From positions 124,001 through 188,000 of the forward strand of contig NZ_JAGSND010000002.1 in the NCBI RefSeq assembly GCF_018128545.1: a stretch of DNA of 64,000 nucleotides, read 5' to 3'. The stretch is from Sinanaerobacter chloroacetimidivorans (GTDB lineage Bacteria > Bacillota > Clostridia > Peptostreptococcales > Anaerovoracaceae). Under the pieces are notes generated by a model. That model saw nothing but the letters and a program-made list of their open reading frames with translations, was not told where the DNA came from and searched no databases. Below are positions 1-8,065 of the stretch, one piece after another. Both the position numbers and the translations under genes were made by a program. How positions within the stretch are numbered: the stretch's first letter is position 1; each line of letters starts with the position of its first letter.

Positions 1-305
1 ATGTAATCGAAAGCAGCCAGGTCCTGGACGATAATTCCGTCAACACCGATTTCATTTAATTGGTGCATCTGCTCTTTCATCTCGAAAGCTTCGTTTTCGA
101 AAACGATGGTATTCATTGTAACATAGATTTTAACATTCCTCAGGTGCGCATACGTAACAGCCTCTTTTAACGAGTCTAAATCAAAATTAGATGAATATGC
201 ACGCGCACCAAATTTTTGCATTCCTAAGTATATTGCATCACAACCATTAGAAATTGCAGCTTTTAAAGCTTCCATATTTCCAGCTGGAGCTAATAATTCA
301 GTCAT
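1..305 (-). CDS. Peptidase U32 family protein (N-terminal part, runs off window)
   Basis: The reading frame starts at the ATG whose complement lies at 303-305, after a GGAGGAAAA ribosome binding site, and leaves the window at base 1. The N-terminus reads MTELLAPAGNMEALKAAI, then NGCDAIYLG and GARAYSSNFD, which is the typical opening of U32 peptidases (collagenase-like proteases and the related tRNA/rRNA hydroxylation proteins such as TrhP and RlhA). Only about 100 residues are visible, so the catalytic half and the exact subfamily cannot be judged. It lies 24 bases downstream of the ABC-F gene on the same strand and is probably co-transcribed with it. Confidence 0.85.
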   Translation of the reverse strand, partial: MTELLAPAGNMEALKAAISNGCDAIYLGMQKFGARAYSSNFDLDSLKEAVTYAHLRNVKIYVTMNTIVFENEAFEMKEQMHQLNEIGVDGIIVQDLAAFDY

Positions 306-329
306 TTTTTTCCTCCATACTACTACTCG

Positions 330-2066
330 CTATTCAGCGCTAAGTGCTTCTAACTGGTTGCAAAGTTTTTCTACAGTTATCAGCTCATTCTTTTTAAAAG
401 CTAATGTAATATTGGCTTCTAATTCTTGTTTTTTCTTGTCTATTTCTAAATACTTCTGATCGAAATATTTATCATATACCATTTTACGGAAAGAACGGGT
501 ACGCATACGTCTAATCGTATTGTCTTCTACAAGTAAAACGTAATCCGCACAATTCGCTACAAGGTAGAAATCGTGGCTTACCATGAGTACAGCACCTTTA
601 TATTCGGAAATGGCTTTTTCGAGAGCCATTTGTGCATAAAGATCCAAATGGCTAGTCGGTTCATCAAGAATAAGAAGTTCTGCATTTGTATTAGCGATCA
701 TCGCAATTTGGAGCAAATTCTTTTCTCCGCCGGATAACTGGCCTACCTTCTGCTTTAAGGTATCACCTTCCAAACAATAGTTCCCGAGATACTCACGGAT
801 ACTTTCCCTTGTTTCAAAACCTAAGCTTTCCATAACTTCGTATACCGTTTTTGTTTCATCCATATTCTCGCCCTGAAGCTGAGATAAACATGCATAGCTT
901 GTATTCTCATCGATATGGATGGAAGGATGGTTATTCTTTAAGATATCGCGCATTAGAGTAGTTTTTCCGGTACCATTTGCACCAACGATGGCTGCTTTTT
1001 CGCCGGCTAGTAATTCAAAATTAATATGTTCCAATAAACTTTCATCAAATGAAACATGATAATCTGTAATGCTTAAAACAGGTTGCTCTGTTTCAGCTTC
1101 TATCGCCGGAAGTTCAATCTTTGGCTCACGAATTTCAATAAAAGGTGCCTTGATTTGTCTTGCACGTAACCGGTCAAGCTGTGTTTGCTTTGCATTGACA
1201 GCACTTCCAATAACAGGATTGACAAGTATTGTAGCTCTTTTGCGAAGAATATCAACCATTTTCTCAGTACGCTCAATTTCTTCCTGTTCGGAAGTACTCT
1301 GCAGTTTAAGTTTTAATTTTTCCTTTAGCTGGGAACAACGATATTCTGTATAATTACCATCATACTCCTGGATATCACCATTCTCTAAATGTAAAATCTT
1401 GTTAAAACAATGATTCAATAAATATCTGTTATGTGTAATAACTAATAATGTGCCATTATAACTATTAATCAACTGACTAAGTCTATTTAAGTTGCCAAAA
1501 TCAAGAAATACATCCGGTTCGTCCAAAACAAGAAGATTTGGAGATAATAACATTTCTCTCATAATCTGAAGTAATTTATACTCTCCGCCACTCAGTTGTG
1601 ATAACTTTGCTTCTTCTAATTCACGCATACCAGCTACATATAGCTGCTTACGGATATTGTTTGCATAATGATCTCCGTCCATGGCCTCAAAGGCATCTAA
1701 AAGAGCCTGATATTTCTCAAATAACGGCTCCGCATCCTCAGCCACTGCCATTTCTTCGCACACAGCAGCTGTCACTTGCTGATTTTCCACGAATCTCTCA
1801 CTTAGATATTCAAAAACAGTGCATTCCTGCTCTTTATCTCTCACAGCAAACTGGCTGGCATAACCAATACGGCAACTTTCATCTTTGATTATCTTTCCAT
1901 CATACAAATACTTATCCGGATGAATAATCATATCAACAAGAGTTGATTTTCCAGCGCCATTGCTTCCGATAAAAGCGCAATGCTGCCCCATTTTCAATGT
2001 AAACGAAACCTCTTTATATAAATCTTTTGCAGGAAAACCAAAAGATAGTTTTTCTACTTGAATCAT
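330..2066 (-). CDS. ABC-F family ATPase (ribosome-associated, possible antibiotic-protection type)
   Basis: The 578-residue protein has two ABC cassettes and no membrane segment, the ABC-F plan. Walker A motifs are at about residues 34-42 (GSNGAGKST) and 362-370 (GANGTGKTT). Signature motifs are LSGGEYKLL near 158 and LSGGEKNLL in the second half, and the second Walker B is canonical LDEPTSHLDL. The first Walker B reads LDEPDVFLDF instead of the usual LDEPTNHLD. A long charged linker (about residues 191-330) joins the cassettes, where the P-site tRNA interaction motif lies in this family. ABC-F proteins act on translating ribosomes and several protect against ribosome-targeting antibiotics; which applies here cannot be read from sequence. 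A promoter and structured leader lie upstream. Confidence 0.85.
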   Translation of the reverse strand: MIQVEKLSFGFPAKDLYKEVSFTLKMGQHCAFIGSNGAGKSTLVDMIIHPDKYLYDGKIIKDESCRIGYASQFAVRDKEQECTVFEYLSERFVENQQVTAAVCEEMAVAEDAEPLFEKYQALLDAFEAMDGDHYANNIRKQLYVAGMRELEEAKLSQLSGGEYKLLQIMREMLLSPNLLVLDEPDVFLDFGNLNRLSQLINSYNGTLLVITHNRYLLNHCFNKILHLENGDIQEYDGNYTEYRCSQLKEKLKLKLQSTSEQEEIERTEKMVDILRKRATILVNPVIGSAVNAKQTQLDRLRARQIKAPFIEIREPKIELPAIEAETEQPVLSITDYHVSFDESLLEHINFELLAGEKAAIVGANGTGKTTLMRDILKNNHPSIHIDENTSYACLSQLQGENMDETKTVYEVMESLGFETRESIREYLGNYCLEGDTLKQKVGQLSGGEKNLLQIAMIANTNAELLILDEPTSHLDLYAQMALEKAISEYKGAVLMVSHDFYLVANCADYVLLVEDNTIRRMRTRSFRKMVYDKYFDQKYLEIDKKKQELEANITLAFKKNELITVEKLCNQLEALSAE

Positions 2067-2182
2067 TTTTGTTATCCTCTATTCTAAAAAATTTTGTCTT
2101 AGGAACGCCGCCAAGCGAAAAATTAACCGATCAGATGTGCGCACGGAATTAATCAGCGCTTCCCTAAGTTTGTCACAGTAGA
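2067..2182 (-). promoter_or_regulatory. Leader of the ABC-F gene with possible attenuator structure
   Basis: Between the promoter and the ABC-F start codon the transcript has about 110 untranslated bases that can fold. CTTAGG near the 5' end can pair with CCTAAG near the 3' end, with partly complementary GC flanks; GCGC can pair with another GCGC inside. The closing arm is followed within a few bases by a run of six T, as in an intrinsic terminator. Antibiotic-responsive ABC-F genes are often controlled by such leaders. No convincing leader peptide with a ribosome binding site was found, so attenuation is inference. Confidence 0.4.
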
Positions 2183-2211
2183 ATTATAACAATTCACACT
2201 GGGCAACACAA
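2183..2211 (-). promoter_or_regulatory. Promoter of the ABC-F gene
   Basis: On the minus strand, TTGTGT (2206-2211) and a perfect TATAAT (2183-2188) are separated by 17 bases, a good housekeeping-sigma promoter. It lies about 120 bases upstream of the ABC-F start codon. Confidence 0.65.
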
Positions 2212-2270
2212 GAAAAGCTGCCAAAACAATGACATCTGTAGTGCATATAGTTGCATAAACCAAAAACAAA

Positions 2271-2315
2271 TTAAAAACTCTAAACCCATAAAATTCAATG
2301 TGTTTAGAGTTTTAA
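2271..2315 (-). terminator. Intrinsic terminator of the tRNA operon
   Basis: AAAACTCTAAAC and GTTTAGAGTTTT form a 12-base stem directly after tRNA-Cys on the minus strand. The arm is followed by T residues. It separates the tRNA operon from the ABC-F promoter. Confidence 0.75.
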
Positions 2316-2318
2316 CTT

Positions 2319-2393
<75 letters not shown>

Positions 2394-2472
2394 GCATACT
2401 TGCCAACTTATCATTGGCGTATGTTTCCATTGTATGCACAGAAATGACTTTCATGTGCATGTTAGAAAAAAT

Positions 2473-2547
2473 TGGCTAGGGTAGAAGGATTCGAACCTTC
2501 GGATGATGGAGTCAGAGTCCATTGCCTTACCGCTTGGCGATACCCCA
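2473..2547 (-). tRNA. tRNA-Gln (CTG)
   Basis: Acceptor stem TGGGGTA/TACCCTA, discriminator G and encoded CCA on the minus strand. The anticodon stem ATGGA/TCCAT encloses the loop CTCTGAC, giving anticodon CTG, which reads CAG. Confidence 0.92.
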
Positions 2548-2582
2548 ATGTCATTGGTTATTTAATTTTTAATAAGGGTTTT

Positions 2583-2659
2583 TGGGGTGGGCGATGGGAT
2601 TCGAACCCACGAATGCAGGAGCCACAACCCTGTGTCTTAACCGCTTGACTACGCCCACC
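2583..2659 (-). tRNA. tRNA-His (GTG)
   Basis: Acceptor GTGGGCG/CGCCCAC, with the histidine-specific extra 5' G opposite C73, and encoded CCA. The anticodon loop TTGTGGC gives GTG. Confidence 0.95.
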
Positions 2660-2704
2660 ACAGATTTAATTTTCCATTTTTTGAAGCATATGCAATTTTT
2701 AAAA

Positions 2705-2781
2705 TGGCGATCCGGATCGGGCTCGAACCGACGACCTCCAGCGTGACAGGCTGGCATTCTAACCAACTGAACTACCGGACC
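2705..2781 (-). tRNA. tRNA-Asp (GTC)
   Basis: Acceptor GGTCCGG/CCGGATC, discriminator G and encoded CCA. The anticodon stem CCAGC/GCTGG encloses CTGTCAC, giving GTC. Confidence 0.95.
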
Positions 2782-2828
2782 GCGAATTAAATTTGGAGTA
2801 TCCTCCATGCATCTGCATCTTGAAAAAA

Positions 2829-2904
2829 TGGTGGGCGCAATAGGGCTCGAACCTATGACCCCCTGCTTGTAAGGCAGGTGCTCTCCCAGCTGAGCTATGC
2901 GCCC
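2829..2904 (-). tRNA. tRNA-Val (TAC)
   Basis: Acceptor GGGCGCA/TGCGCCC, discriminator A and encoded CCA. The anticodon stem CCTGC/GCAGG encloses CTTACAA, giving TAC. Confidence 0.95.
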
Positions 2905-2939
2905 ATTTATACTGCAGTGTGATTACTTATTGTGAAAAA

Positions 2940-3016
2940 TGGTAGCGGCGAGTGGAGTCGAACCACCGACCTTCCGGGTATGAACCGGACGCTCTAGCCA
3001 ACTAAGCTACACCGCC
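2940..3016 (-). tRNA. tRNA-Met (CAT), elongator type
   Basis: First tRNA of the operon. The anticodon stem TCCGG/CCGGA encloses TTCATAC, giving CAT, and CCA is encoded. The first acceptor pair is G-T and the molecule starts GGCGGTG, unlike an initiator tRNA. A lysidine-modified isoleucine tRNA also has CAT, but the overall sequence fits elongator methionine better. Confidence 0.88.
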
Positions 3017-3050
3017 ATATCCACACAACGTTCAACACGTCGCAAAAAAG

Positions 3051-3079
3051 ATATTACCATTTCAGAGCACCTATGTCAA
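3051..3079 (-). promoter_or_regulatory. Promoter of the tRNA operon
   Basis: On the minus strand a perfect TTGACA (3074-3079) is followed after 17 bases by TAATAT (3051-3056). It lies about 35 bases upstream of the first tRNA, as expected for a strong stable-RNA promoter. Confidence 0.85.
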
Positions 3080-3132
3080 GCCGTTTTTCTGTTTAATTTT
3101 TTTAATTTATTTTTTTTGTCATAATTTGCCGT

Positions 3133-4743
3133 TCAGGTCTCTTTTTTATTGAATTGAGAATAAACCACATAGGTATTTTTACCCATGTCCTTTGCCTTAT
3201 ACATTGCGTTGTCACTTCGTTTGATCAGCTTCTTTTTATCCATTCTGTCTTCGGACAAATATTCGACCCCGATGCTCACGCTGATATGGACACGAACGTC
3301 ATCAATAAAACGAATGCCTTTAATATCTTTGATCAAGCGTTCCGCAATTTTTTCCGGGTATCGCTTTTCATCCCAGTCGGTAACAAAAACGAGAAACTTA
3401 TCGCCGCCGATTCTTGAAGGATAACAAATATGCTGAGGAAGAGACCGTAAAACTTCTCCGACCTCCGCTAATACCCGATCTCCCATATCATGGCCCAGAT
3501 TATCATTGATCTGTTTTAAGCCATCTATGTCAAGCATCAGGATTGCCTGATTCTTATGTTTGTAAAGAAGCGTATCCAGAACCTCGTAAATAGCATAGCG
3601 ATTGGGAATACGAGCCAGGCTGTCGATTCTGGCGGACATCCGCAATTCCTTTTCACTTCGCTGCAAATTATCAGCAAGATGATTTACATTTTCAAACAGC
3701 TCCTTAAACTCATCCTTTCCTTCTACATTGCACCGGGTGGTTAGGTCCCCTGCAGCAATCCGCTTCAGGTGCAAATTCAAAGCAGTAAGTGGATGTATCA
3801 TGACACGGCTCATCAAATAACCAACAATTGCACCTAAAAATCCGATCAGCACACAGACGTCAAAAATGATATCCCGAACCTTTTCCACTTCTGCATAAAC
3901 TTCTTTCTGTTCCATAGCAGTTACCACCAGCCAGTCTGTATTTTCCGCTTTTTCATAGGCACCGATGGTCTGCACCCCATTGCTTCTGTATTTTATGATT
4001 CCCGACGTATCTTTTAATTGACCGGCACTAAAATCATTGATTAATTGATCCAGGTCGCTCATACTTTCAAATTCGCTGTAAATAGTAGACAAGCCTTGAT
4101 CTTTTTTGCCGTTGTAAATAAGGGTCCCATTTTTTGACAATACGAAAACATACCCCGTTTTTCCGATCTTGGCATTTTGGATATATTCCCTCATATAATC
4201 AAGATGAATTCGCTGTTTCAGAATACCGACCAATTTCCCCTGCTGATTTTTCACAGGAACGGCAAGGTCGATTCTCTGGGAACCGTCACCGAATATAACC
4301 GGACCTTTGTAATATTCTGCTCCGGATAAAATGGTTTTATATAGCTCTGTCTTATTCAGCATAATCCCTACTTCCCTGGAATCGTAGGCCATGATGATTT
4401 TTCCGTCCAAATCAATCAGAGATGCTTCCCCGATTAATAAGCAGCTGTCGGCAATGAGCTTTTTTGCCTGTGCTTCCCATTGCATCACAGCTGTATTGTC
4501 CTTCGTGGCTGCTGATTCCAGGATTTTAATATAAGGCTCCTGCGCTGCAGCAGATTGTACCGCCATATACTGCTCGTTGTAAAAGCGGCTTACCGTCAAG
4601 GTAATCACACCGGCCGTATCGGAAAGGGCATTCTCCTGAAAAACTTCCAAAGATTTCAACATATAATTATTTGTAATAATTCCGATCAGAAAGGTTGGAA
4701 CCAATGCCAAAAGCATCATAATGATCATCATCTTACGTTTCAT
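3133..4743 (-). CDS. Membrane dCache-HAMP-GGDEF protein (diguanylate cyclase-like, GGDKF)
   Basis: This 536-residue protein has an N-terminal membrane segment (about 5-25), an extracytoplasmic double-Cache-like sensor (about 30-280), a second membrane segment (about 285-310), a HAMP linker, and a C-terminal GGDEF domain starting with DSLARIPNR. Such proteins make cyclic di-GMP in response to ligands. The signature at residues 446-450 is GGDKF: the usual glutamate in position four is lysine, and no RxxD inhibitory site precedes it. Activity may therefore be lost or altered. The start overlaps the 3' end of the MeaB-like gene by 11 bases, so it is translated from the mutase operon transcript. 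Confidence 0.85.
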   Translation of the reverse strand: MKRKMMIIMMLLALVPTFLIGIITNNYMLKSLEVFQENALSDTAGVITLTVSRFYNEQYMAVQSAAAQEPYIKILESAATKDNTAVMQWEAQAKKLIADSCLLIGEASLIDLDGKIIMAYDSREVGIMLNKTELYKTILSGAEYYKGPVIFGDGSQRIDLAVPVKNQQGKLVGILKQRIHLDYMREYIQNAKIGKTGYVFVLSKNGTLIYNGKKDQGLSTIYSEFESMSDLDQLINDFSAGQLKDTSGIIKYRSNGVQTIGAYEKAENTDWLVVTAMEQKEVYAEVEKVRDIIFDVCVLIGFLGAIVGYLMSRVMIHPLTALNLHLKRIAAGDLTTRCNVEGKDEFKELFENVNHLADNLQRSEKELRMSARIDSLARIPNRYAIYEVLDTLLYKHKNQAILMLDIDGLKQINDNLGHDMGDRVLAEVGEVLRSLPQHICYPSRIGGDKFLVFVTDWDEKRYPEKIAERLIKDIKGIRFIDDVRVHISVSIGVEYLSEDRMDKKKLIKRSDNAMYKAKDMGKNTYVVYSQFNKKET

Positions 4744-5479
4744 TGAAATGTTTCCCTTCTTTGATTTTATTTAAAATTTCATCAATTCCCTGATCTTTTA
4801 CAGCAACAGCTGAAAGTACAGAAACATAGGATTCGCTGTCATAGTCTTCTGAAAGCCTGACTGAATTCTCTAAATATCTCAGTGCATGATCCGCATCCTC
4901 TCGATCCGCCTTATTCAATACGATAAGATCAGCAATTTCCAGGACTCCTGCCTTTTCCGCCTGGATATCATCTCCCAAGCCAGGTACCGTAACAAAAATC
5001 ACAAAATCGGCAAGATTTCTGATTTCCACCTCAGACTGTCCCACCCCAACCGTCTCAATTAAAATATAATCCATTTTGCAGTGTTTTAATACCTCTACGG
5101 CTCCGTAGACGGCTTCTGAAATCCCTCCAAGGGAGCCTCTGGATGCCATGCTTCTGATAAACACATTATTTTCTCCGCTTAACTCAGACATTCGGATTCG
5201 GTCCCCAAGCAACGCACCGCCTGAAAGAGGGCTGCTGGGATCTACCGCAATAATTCCAACGGTGCTGCCCTGGGAAATCATTTTTTTAGTAAGCTGGTAA
5301 ATCAAAGTACTTTTCCCGGCACCAGGAGGTCCTGTAATACCTACCACTACCGACTTCTCCGGCAAATCACCCAATTGCTTCATGATCTGCAAACCTATCT
5401 CTGTTTTATTTTCCACTTCGGAAATAAGCCTGCCGATGGCACGTTTGCTGCCCTTTTTAAATTCATCCAGTAGATTCAA
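4733..5479 (-). CDS. meaB: MeaB/ArgK-type GTPase, short form (methylmalonyl-CoA mutase chaperone)
   Basis: G-protein motifs are clear: P-loop GPPGAGKST near residues 51-59, DPSSPLSGGALLGDR, the switch ETVGVGQSE, and NKAD. These, and the position after both mutase subunits, identify the MeaB/ArgK GTPase that loads and protects adenosylcobalamin on the mutase. At 248 residues it is clearly shorter than usual (about 310-330). The C-terminus ends soon after the nucleotide-binding fold, so the C-terminal dimerisation arm appears to be missing, and the N-terminal helical extension is brief. There is no frameshift signature, so this looks like a genuinely compact variant. Confidence 0.9.
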   Translation of the reverse strand: MNLLDEFKKGSKRAIGRLISEVENKTEIGLQIMKQLGDLPEKSVVVGITGPPGAGKSTLIYQLTKKMISQGSTVGIIAVDPSSPLSGGALLGDRIRMSELSGENNVFIRSMASRGSLGGISEAVYGAVEVLKHCKMDYILIETVGVGQSEVEIRNLADFVIFVTVPGLGDDIQAEKAGVLEIADLIVLNKADREDADHALRYLENSVRLSEDYDSESYVSVLSAVAVKDQGIDEILNKIKEGKHFNET

Positions 5480-5583
5480 TGATCAACACCTCAATTTTCT
5501 CTCAATGGTTGATACAATGATCAACACTAAGATCAACGCTAAAATTCATACTAAAGTAGATTCAATGAGCCTTGCCCCAATTA

Positions 5584-5979
5584 TTACGATCTTTGTATAC
5601 TGTTCTGAATAAAGGCGATAACGTCCTTTGTGCTGGTTCCAGGAGTGAAAATTTCTTTGACCCCCTGACGCTTCAGAAATACGATATCCTCCTCCGGAAT
5701 GACTCCGCCGCCAAAGACCAGAATATCCTCTGCGTCCTTTGCCCGGAGCAGTTCCACAACCTTCGGAAACAAATGGTTATGTGCGCCCGACAAGCTGCTG
5801 ATACCGATACAATCCGCATCCTCTTGAATGGCCATTTCCACAAGATGATCCGGTGTTAGCCTTAAACCCGTATAAATAACCTCCATACCGGCATCTCTTA
5901 ACGCTCTGGCGATGACCTTAGCCCCTCTGTCATGGCCATCCAGACCCAATTTTGCTATGATTACTCTAATTGGTCGCAT
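5584..5979 (-). CDS. Methylmalonyl-CoA mutase, small (cobalamin-binding) subunit
   Basis: The 131-residue protein is a stand-alone B12-binding domain. It begins [17 protein letters not shown], containing the DxHxxG motif whose histidine is the lower cobalt ligand, followed by SSLSGAH and [10 protein letters not shown], both typical of the mutase C-terminal domain. In many bacteria this domain is fused to the large subunit; here it is a separate gene 13 bases after it, as in archaeal and clostridial split enzymes. It would pair with the product of the next gene upstream to isomerise a CoA thioester. Confidence 0.93.
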   Translation of the reverse strand: MRPIRVIIAKLGLDGHDRGAKVIARALRDAGMEVIYTGLRLTPDHLVEMAIQEDADCIGISSLSGAHNHLFPKVVELLRAKDAEDILVFGGGVIPEEDIVFLKRQGVKEIFTPGTSTKDVIAFIQNSIQRS

Positions 5980-5992
5980 CTTGCTTTTCCTC

Positions 5993-7588
5993 CTACAAAT
6001 TCACGGTCTGTACATATTCGCCAAAGGCCTGACGAAGTGTTCCGCAGATTTCTCCCAGGGTTGCTTCCTTTTCAACGGCCTTGATAATGTATTCCATTAA
6101 ATTATGATCCTTGCCGCAAGCTTCCCGCAAAGCTTCCAGTGCAAGTTTTACATTTTCCTGATTCCTGTTTTTCTTATAAACAGCGAGTCTCTTCTTTTGA
6201 TTTTCTTCAACCTCAGGGTTTACACGCAGCAGATTGCCGCTCTTTTTTTCTTCCGTTTCGAAGCTGTTAACGCCTACCACAATTCTCCGTTTTTCCTCAA
6301 CCTCCCGCTGATATCGATAGGCACTATCCTGAATTTCCTTTTGCAGATATCCTTTTTCAATGGCTTTGGCTACCCCTCCCATTTTTTCTATTTTTTCCAT
6401 GTAGTCCAAAGCTTTCACTTCGATTTCATCGGTCAGGCTCTCTACAAAGTAGGACCCGCCCAGAGGATCTGCCGTTTCAGCTGCTCCGCTTTCATAGGCG
6501 AGAATTTGCTGGGTTCTCAAAGCAATGGTTACGGAATCTTCGTTGGGCAATGCCAATGCCTCATCTCTGGAATTGGTGTGGAGCGACTGCGTACCGCCAA
6601 GAATGGCCGCCAGGGCCTGTATTGTGACACGTACCACATTATTTTCATGCTGCTGTGCGGTAAGGGCCGATCCAGCGGTCTGGGTGTGGAACCGGAGCAT
6701 CATAGACTTTTCATTCTTTGCCCCGAAGCGTTCCTTCATAAGCTTAGCCCAAATCCGTCTTGCCGCCCGGAATTTTGCCACCTCTTCAAACAGATGATTG
6801 TGCGCATTAAAGAAAAAAGATAACCGGGGTGCAAAGTCATCTACTTGCAGCCCTGCATCCACTGCAGCCTGTACATAAGTAATACCGTTTGCCAGAGTAA
6901 ATGCAATTTCCTGCACTGCATTGGCTCCGGCCTCCCGGATATGATAACCGCTTATAGAGATAGAATTCCATTTTGGGATATGCCCGGAGCAGTATTGAAA
7001 GATATCGGTAATCAGCCGCATGGACGGCTCTACCGGGAAAATATAAGTTCCCCGGGCTATATATTCTTTTAATATATCATTTTGTATGGTGCCTCTGAGT
7101 TTTTCCAGGGGAATCCCCTGTTTTTTCGCCATAACAATATACATGGCCAGCAGAATTGCCGCAGAAGAATTGATTGTCATAGAAATGCTGACCTGATCCA
7201 AAGGGATGTCTTTCAATAGCAGTTCCATGTCATCCAGAGTGTCAATAGCAACTCCTACCTTTCCAACTTCGCCTTGGGATATTTCGTGATCGGAATCATA
7301 ACCGATCTGGGTTGGAAGATCAAAGGCAACGCTCAGGCCCGTCTGCCCCTGCTCCAGAAGGTAACGATATCTGGCATTGGACTCCTCCGGAGTGCCAAAA
7401 CCTGCATACTGTCTCATGGTCCACAGCTTTGTCCGGTACATTTCCGACTGGATCCCTCTTGTATAAGGGAATTCTCCTGGCAGGGAGCCGTCCTCGCCGC
7501 AATGATTTGTTTCCTTGTTCGGTACATACACCCTTTTAATTTCAATGCCTGATGTAGTATAAAACTTTTTCTCTTTGTCCATATACAA
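5993..7588 (-). CDS. Methylmalonyl-CoA mutase, large (substrate-binding) subunit
   Basis: 531 residues of the acyl-CoA mutase TIM-barrel. Conserved stretches include [62 protein letters not shown] and [10 protein letters not shown]. From memory of the family, Tyr in RQYAGF and Arg in PSMR favour methylmalonyl-CoA over isobutyryl-CoA, which uses Phe and Gln at these places. It carries no B12 domain, so needs the separate small subunit. First gene of a four-gene unit (mutase large, small, MeaB-like, GGDEF). No epimerase gene is seen nearby. Role: succinyl-CoA/methylmalonyl-CoA interconversion in propionate or branched-chain metabolism. Confidence 0.93.
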   Translation of the reverse strand: MYMDKEKKFYTTSGIEIKRVYVPNKETNHCGEDGSLPGEFPYTRGIQSEMYRTKLWTMRQYAGFGTPEESNARYRYLLEQGQTGLSVAFDLPTQIGYDSDHEISQGEVGKVGVAIDTLDDMELLLKDIPLDQVSISMTINSSAAILLAMYIVMAKKQGIPLEKLRGTIQNDILKEYIARGTYIFPVEPSMRLITDIFQYCSGHIPKWNSISISGYHIREAGANAVQEIAFTLANGITYVQAAVDAGLQVDDFAPRLSFFFNAHNHLFEEVAKFRAARRIWAKLMKERFGAKNEKSMMLRFHTQTAGSALTAQQHENNVVRVTIQALAAILGGTQSLHTNSRDEALALPNEDSVTIALRTQQILAYESGAAETADPLGGSYFVESLTDEIEVKALDYMEKIEKMGGVAKAIEKGYLQKEIQDSAYRYQREVEEKRRIVVGVNSFETEEKKSGNLLRVNPEVEENQKKRLAVYKKNRNQENVKLALEALREACGKDHNLMEYIIKAVEKEATLGEICGTLRQAFGEYVQTVNL

Positions 7589-7812
7589 CCTGCCGATCTA
7601 TAAATTAGTGATTTATGTTTACGATTTATACGAGTGATTTATAATTGCGAATACAATTTTATTTTATAAGTGATTGAATATCAGGAATAAACTTTTTCAA
7701 ACTGGTTTGTACAGCTTACCATACATTATAGCACAATATTTCTTTCATGTTCATATATTACCATAGAGAAGTTTTCTTGTCCTAGATCTTTATAGGAATC
7801 GGAGATTGAACT

Positions 7813-8052
7813 ATGAATGCAAACATATCATTGAACACCCTGCCCCTTGGTAAAAAGGCCGTGGTCTCGGATCTTACCGCTGTCGGTACCGAGAGACGAA
7901 GAATGCTGGACCTTGGTCTGGTGAGAGGCGCTTCCGTAGAAGCACTTCACAAGAGTCCCACAGGAGACCCAACGGCCTACTTTATTATGGGGGCAGTCAT
8001 AGCACTGCGAGGCGAGGATGCCCAAAAAGTGCTCATACAAGATTTAAGCTGA
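7813..8052 (+). CDS. feoA: Ferrous iron transport protein A
   Basis: A 79-residue SH3-like FeoA domain: LNTLPLGKKAVVSDLTAVGTERRRMLDLGLV is the standard opening, with the RRRMLDLG turn. FeoA is a small cytoplasmic partner needed for FeoB-mediated Fe2+ uptake. The stop codon lies 13 bases before feoB, so the two genes form an operon. The 224-base region upstream (7589-7812), shared with the divergent mutase operon, is AT-rich and contains several loose copies of GTGATTTAT, but no Fur box that I can defend. Confidence 0.93.
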   Translation: MNANISLNTLPLGKKAVVSDLTAVGTERRRMLDLGLVRGASVEALHKSPTGDPTAYFIMGAVIALRGEDAQKVLIQDLS

Positions 8053-8065
8053 AAGGTATAGCATT

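Noticed and set aside
7589-7812. Fur box or riboswitch before feoA, cobalamin riboswitch before the mutase operon
   Set aside because: The shared 224-base region is AT-rich with loose GTGATTTAT repeats, but no convincing Fur dyad or B12-box structure could be found by eye.
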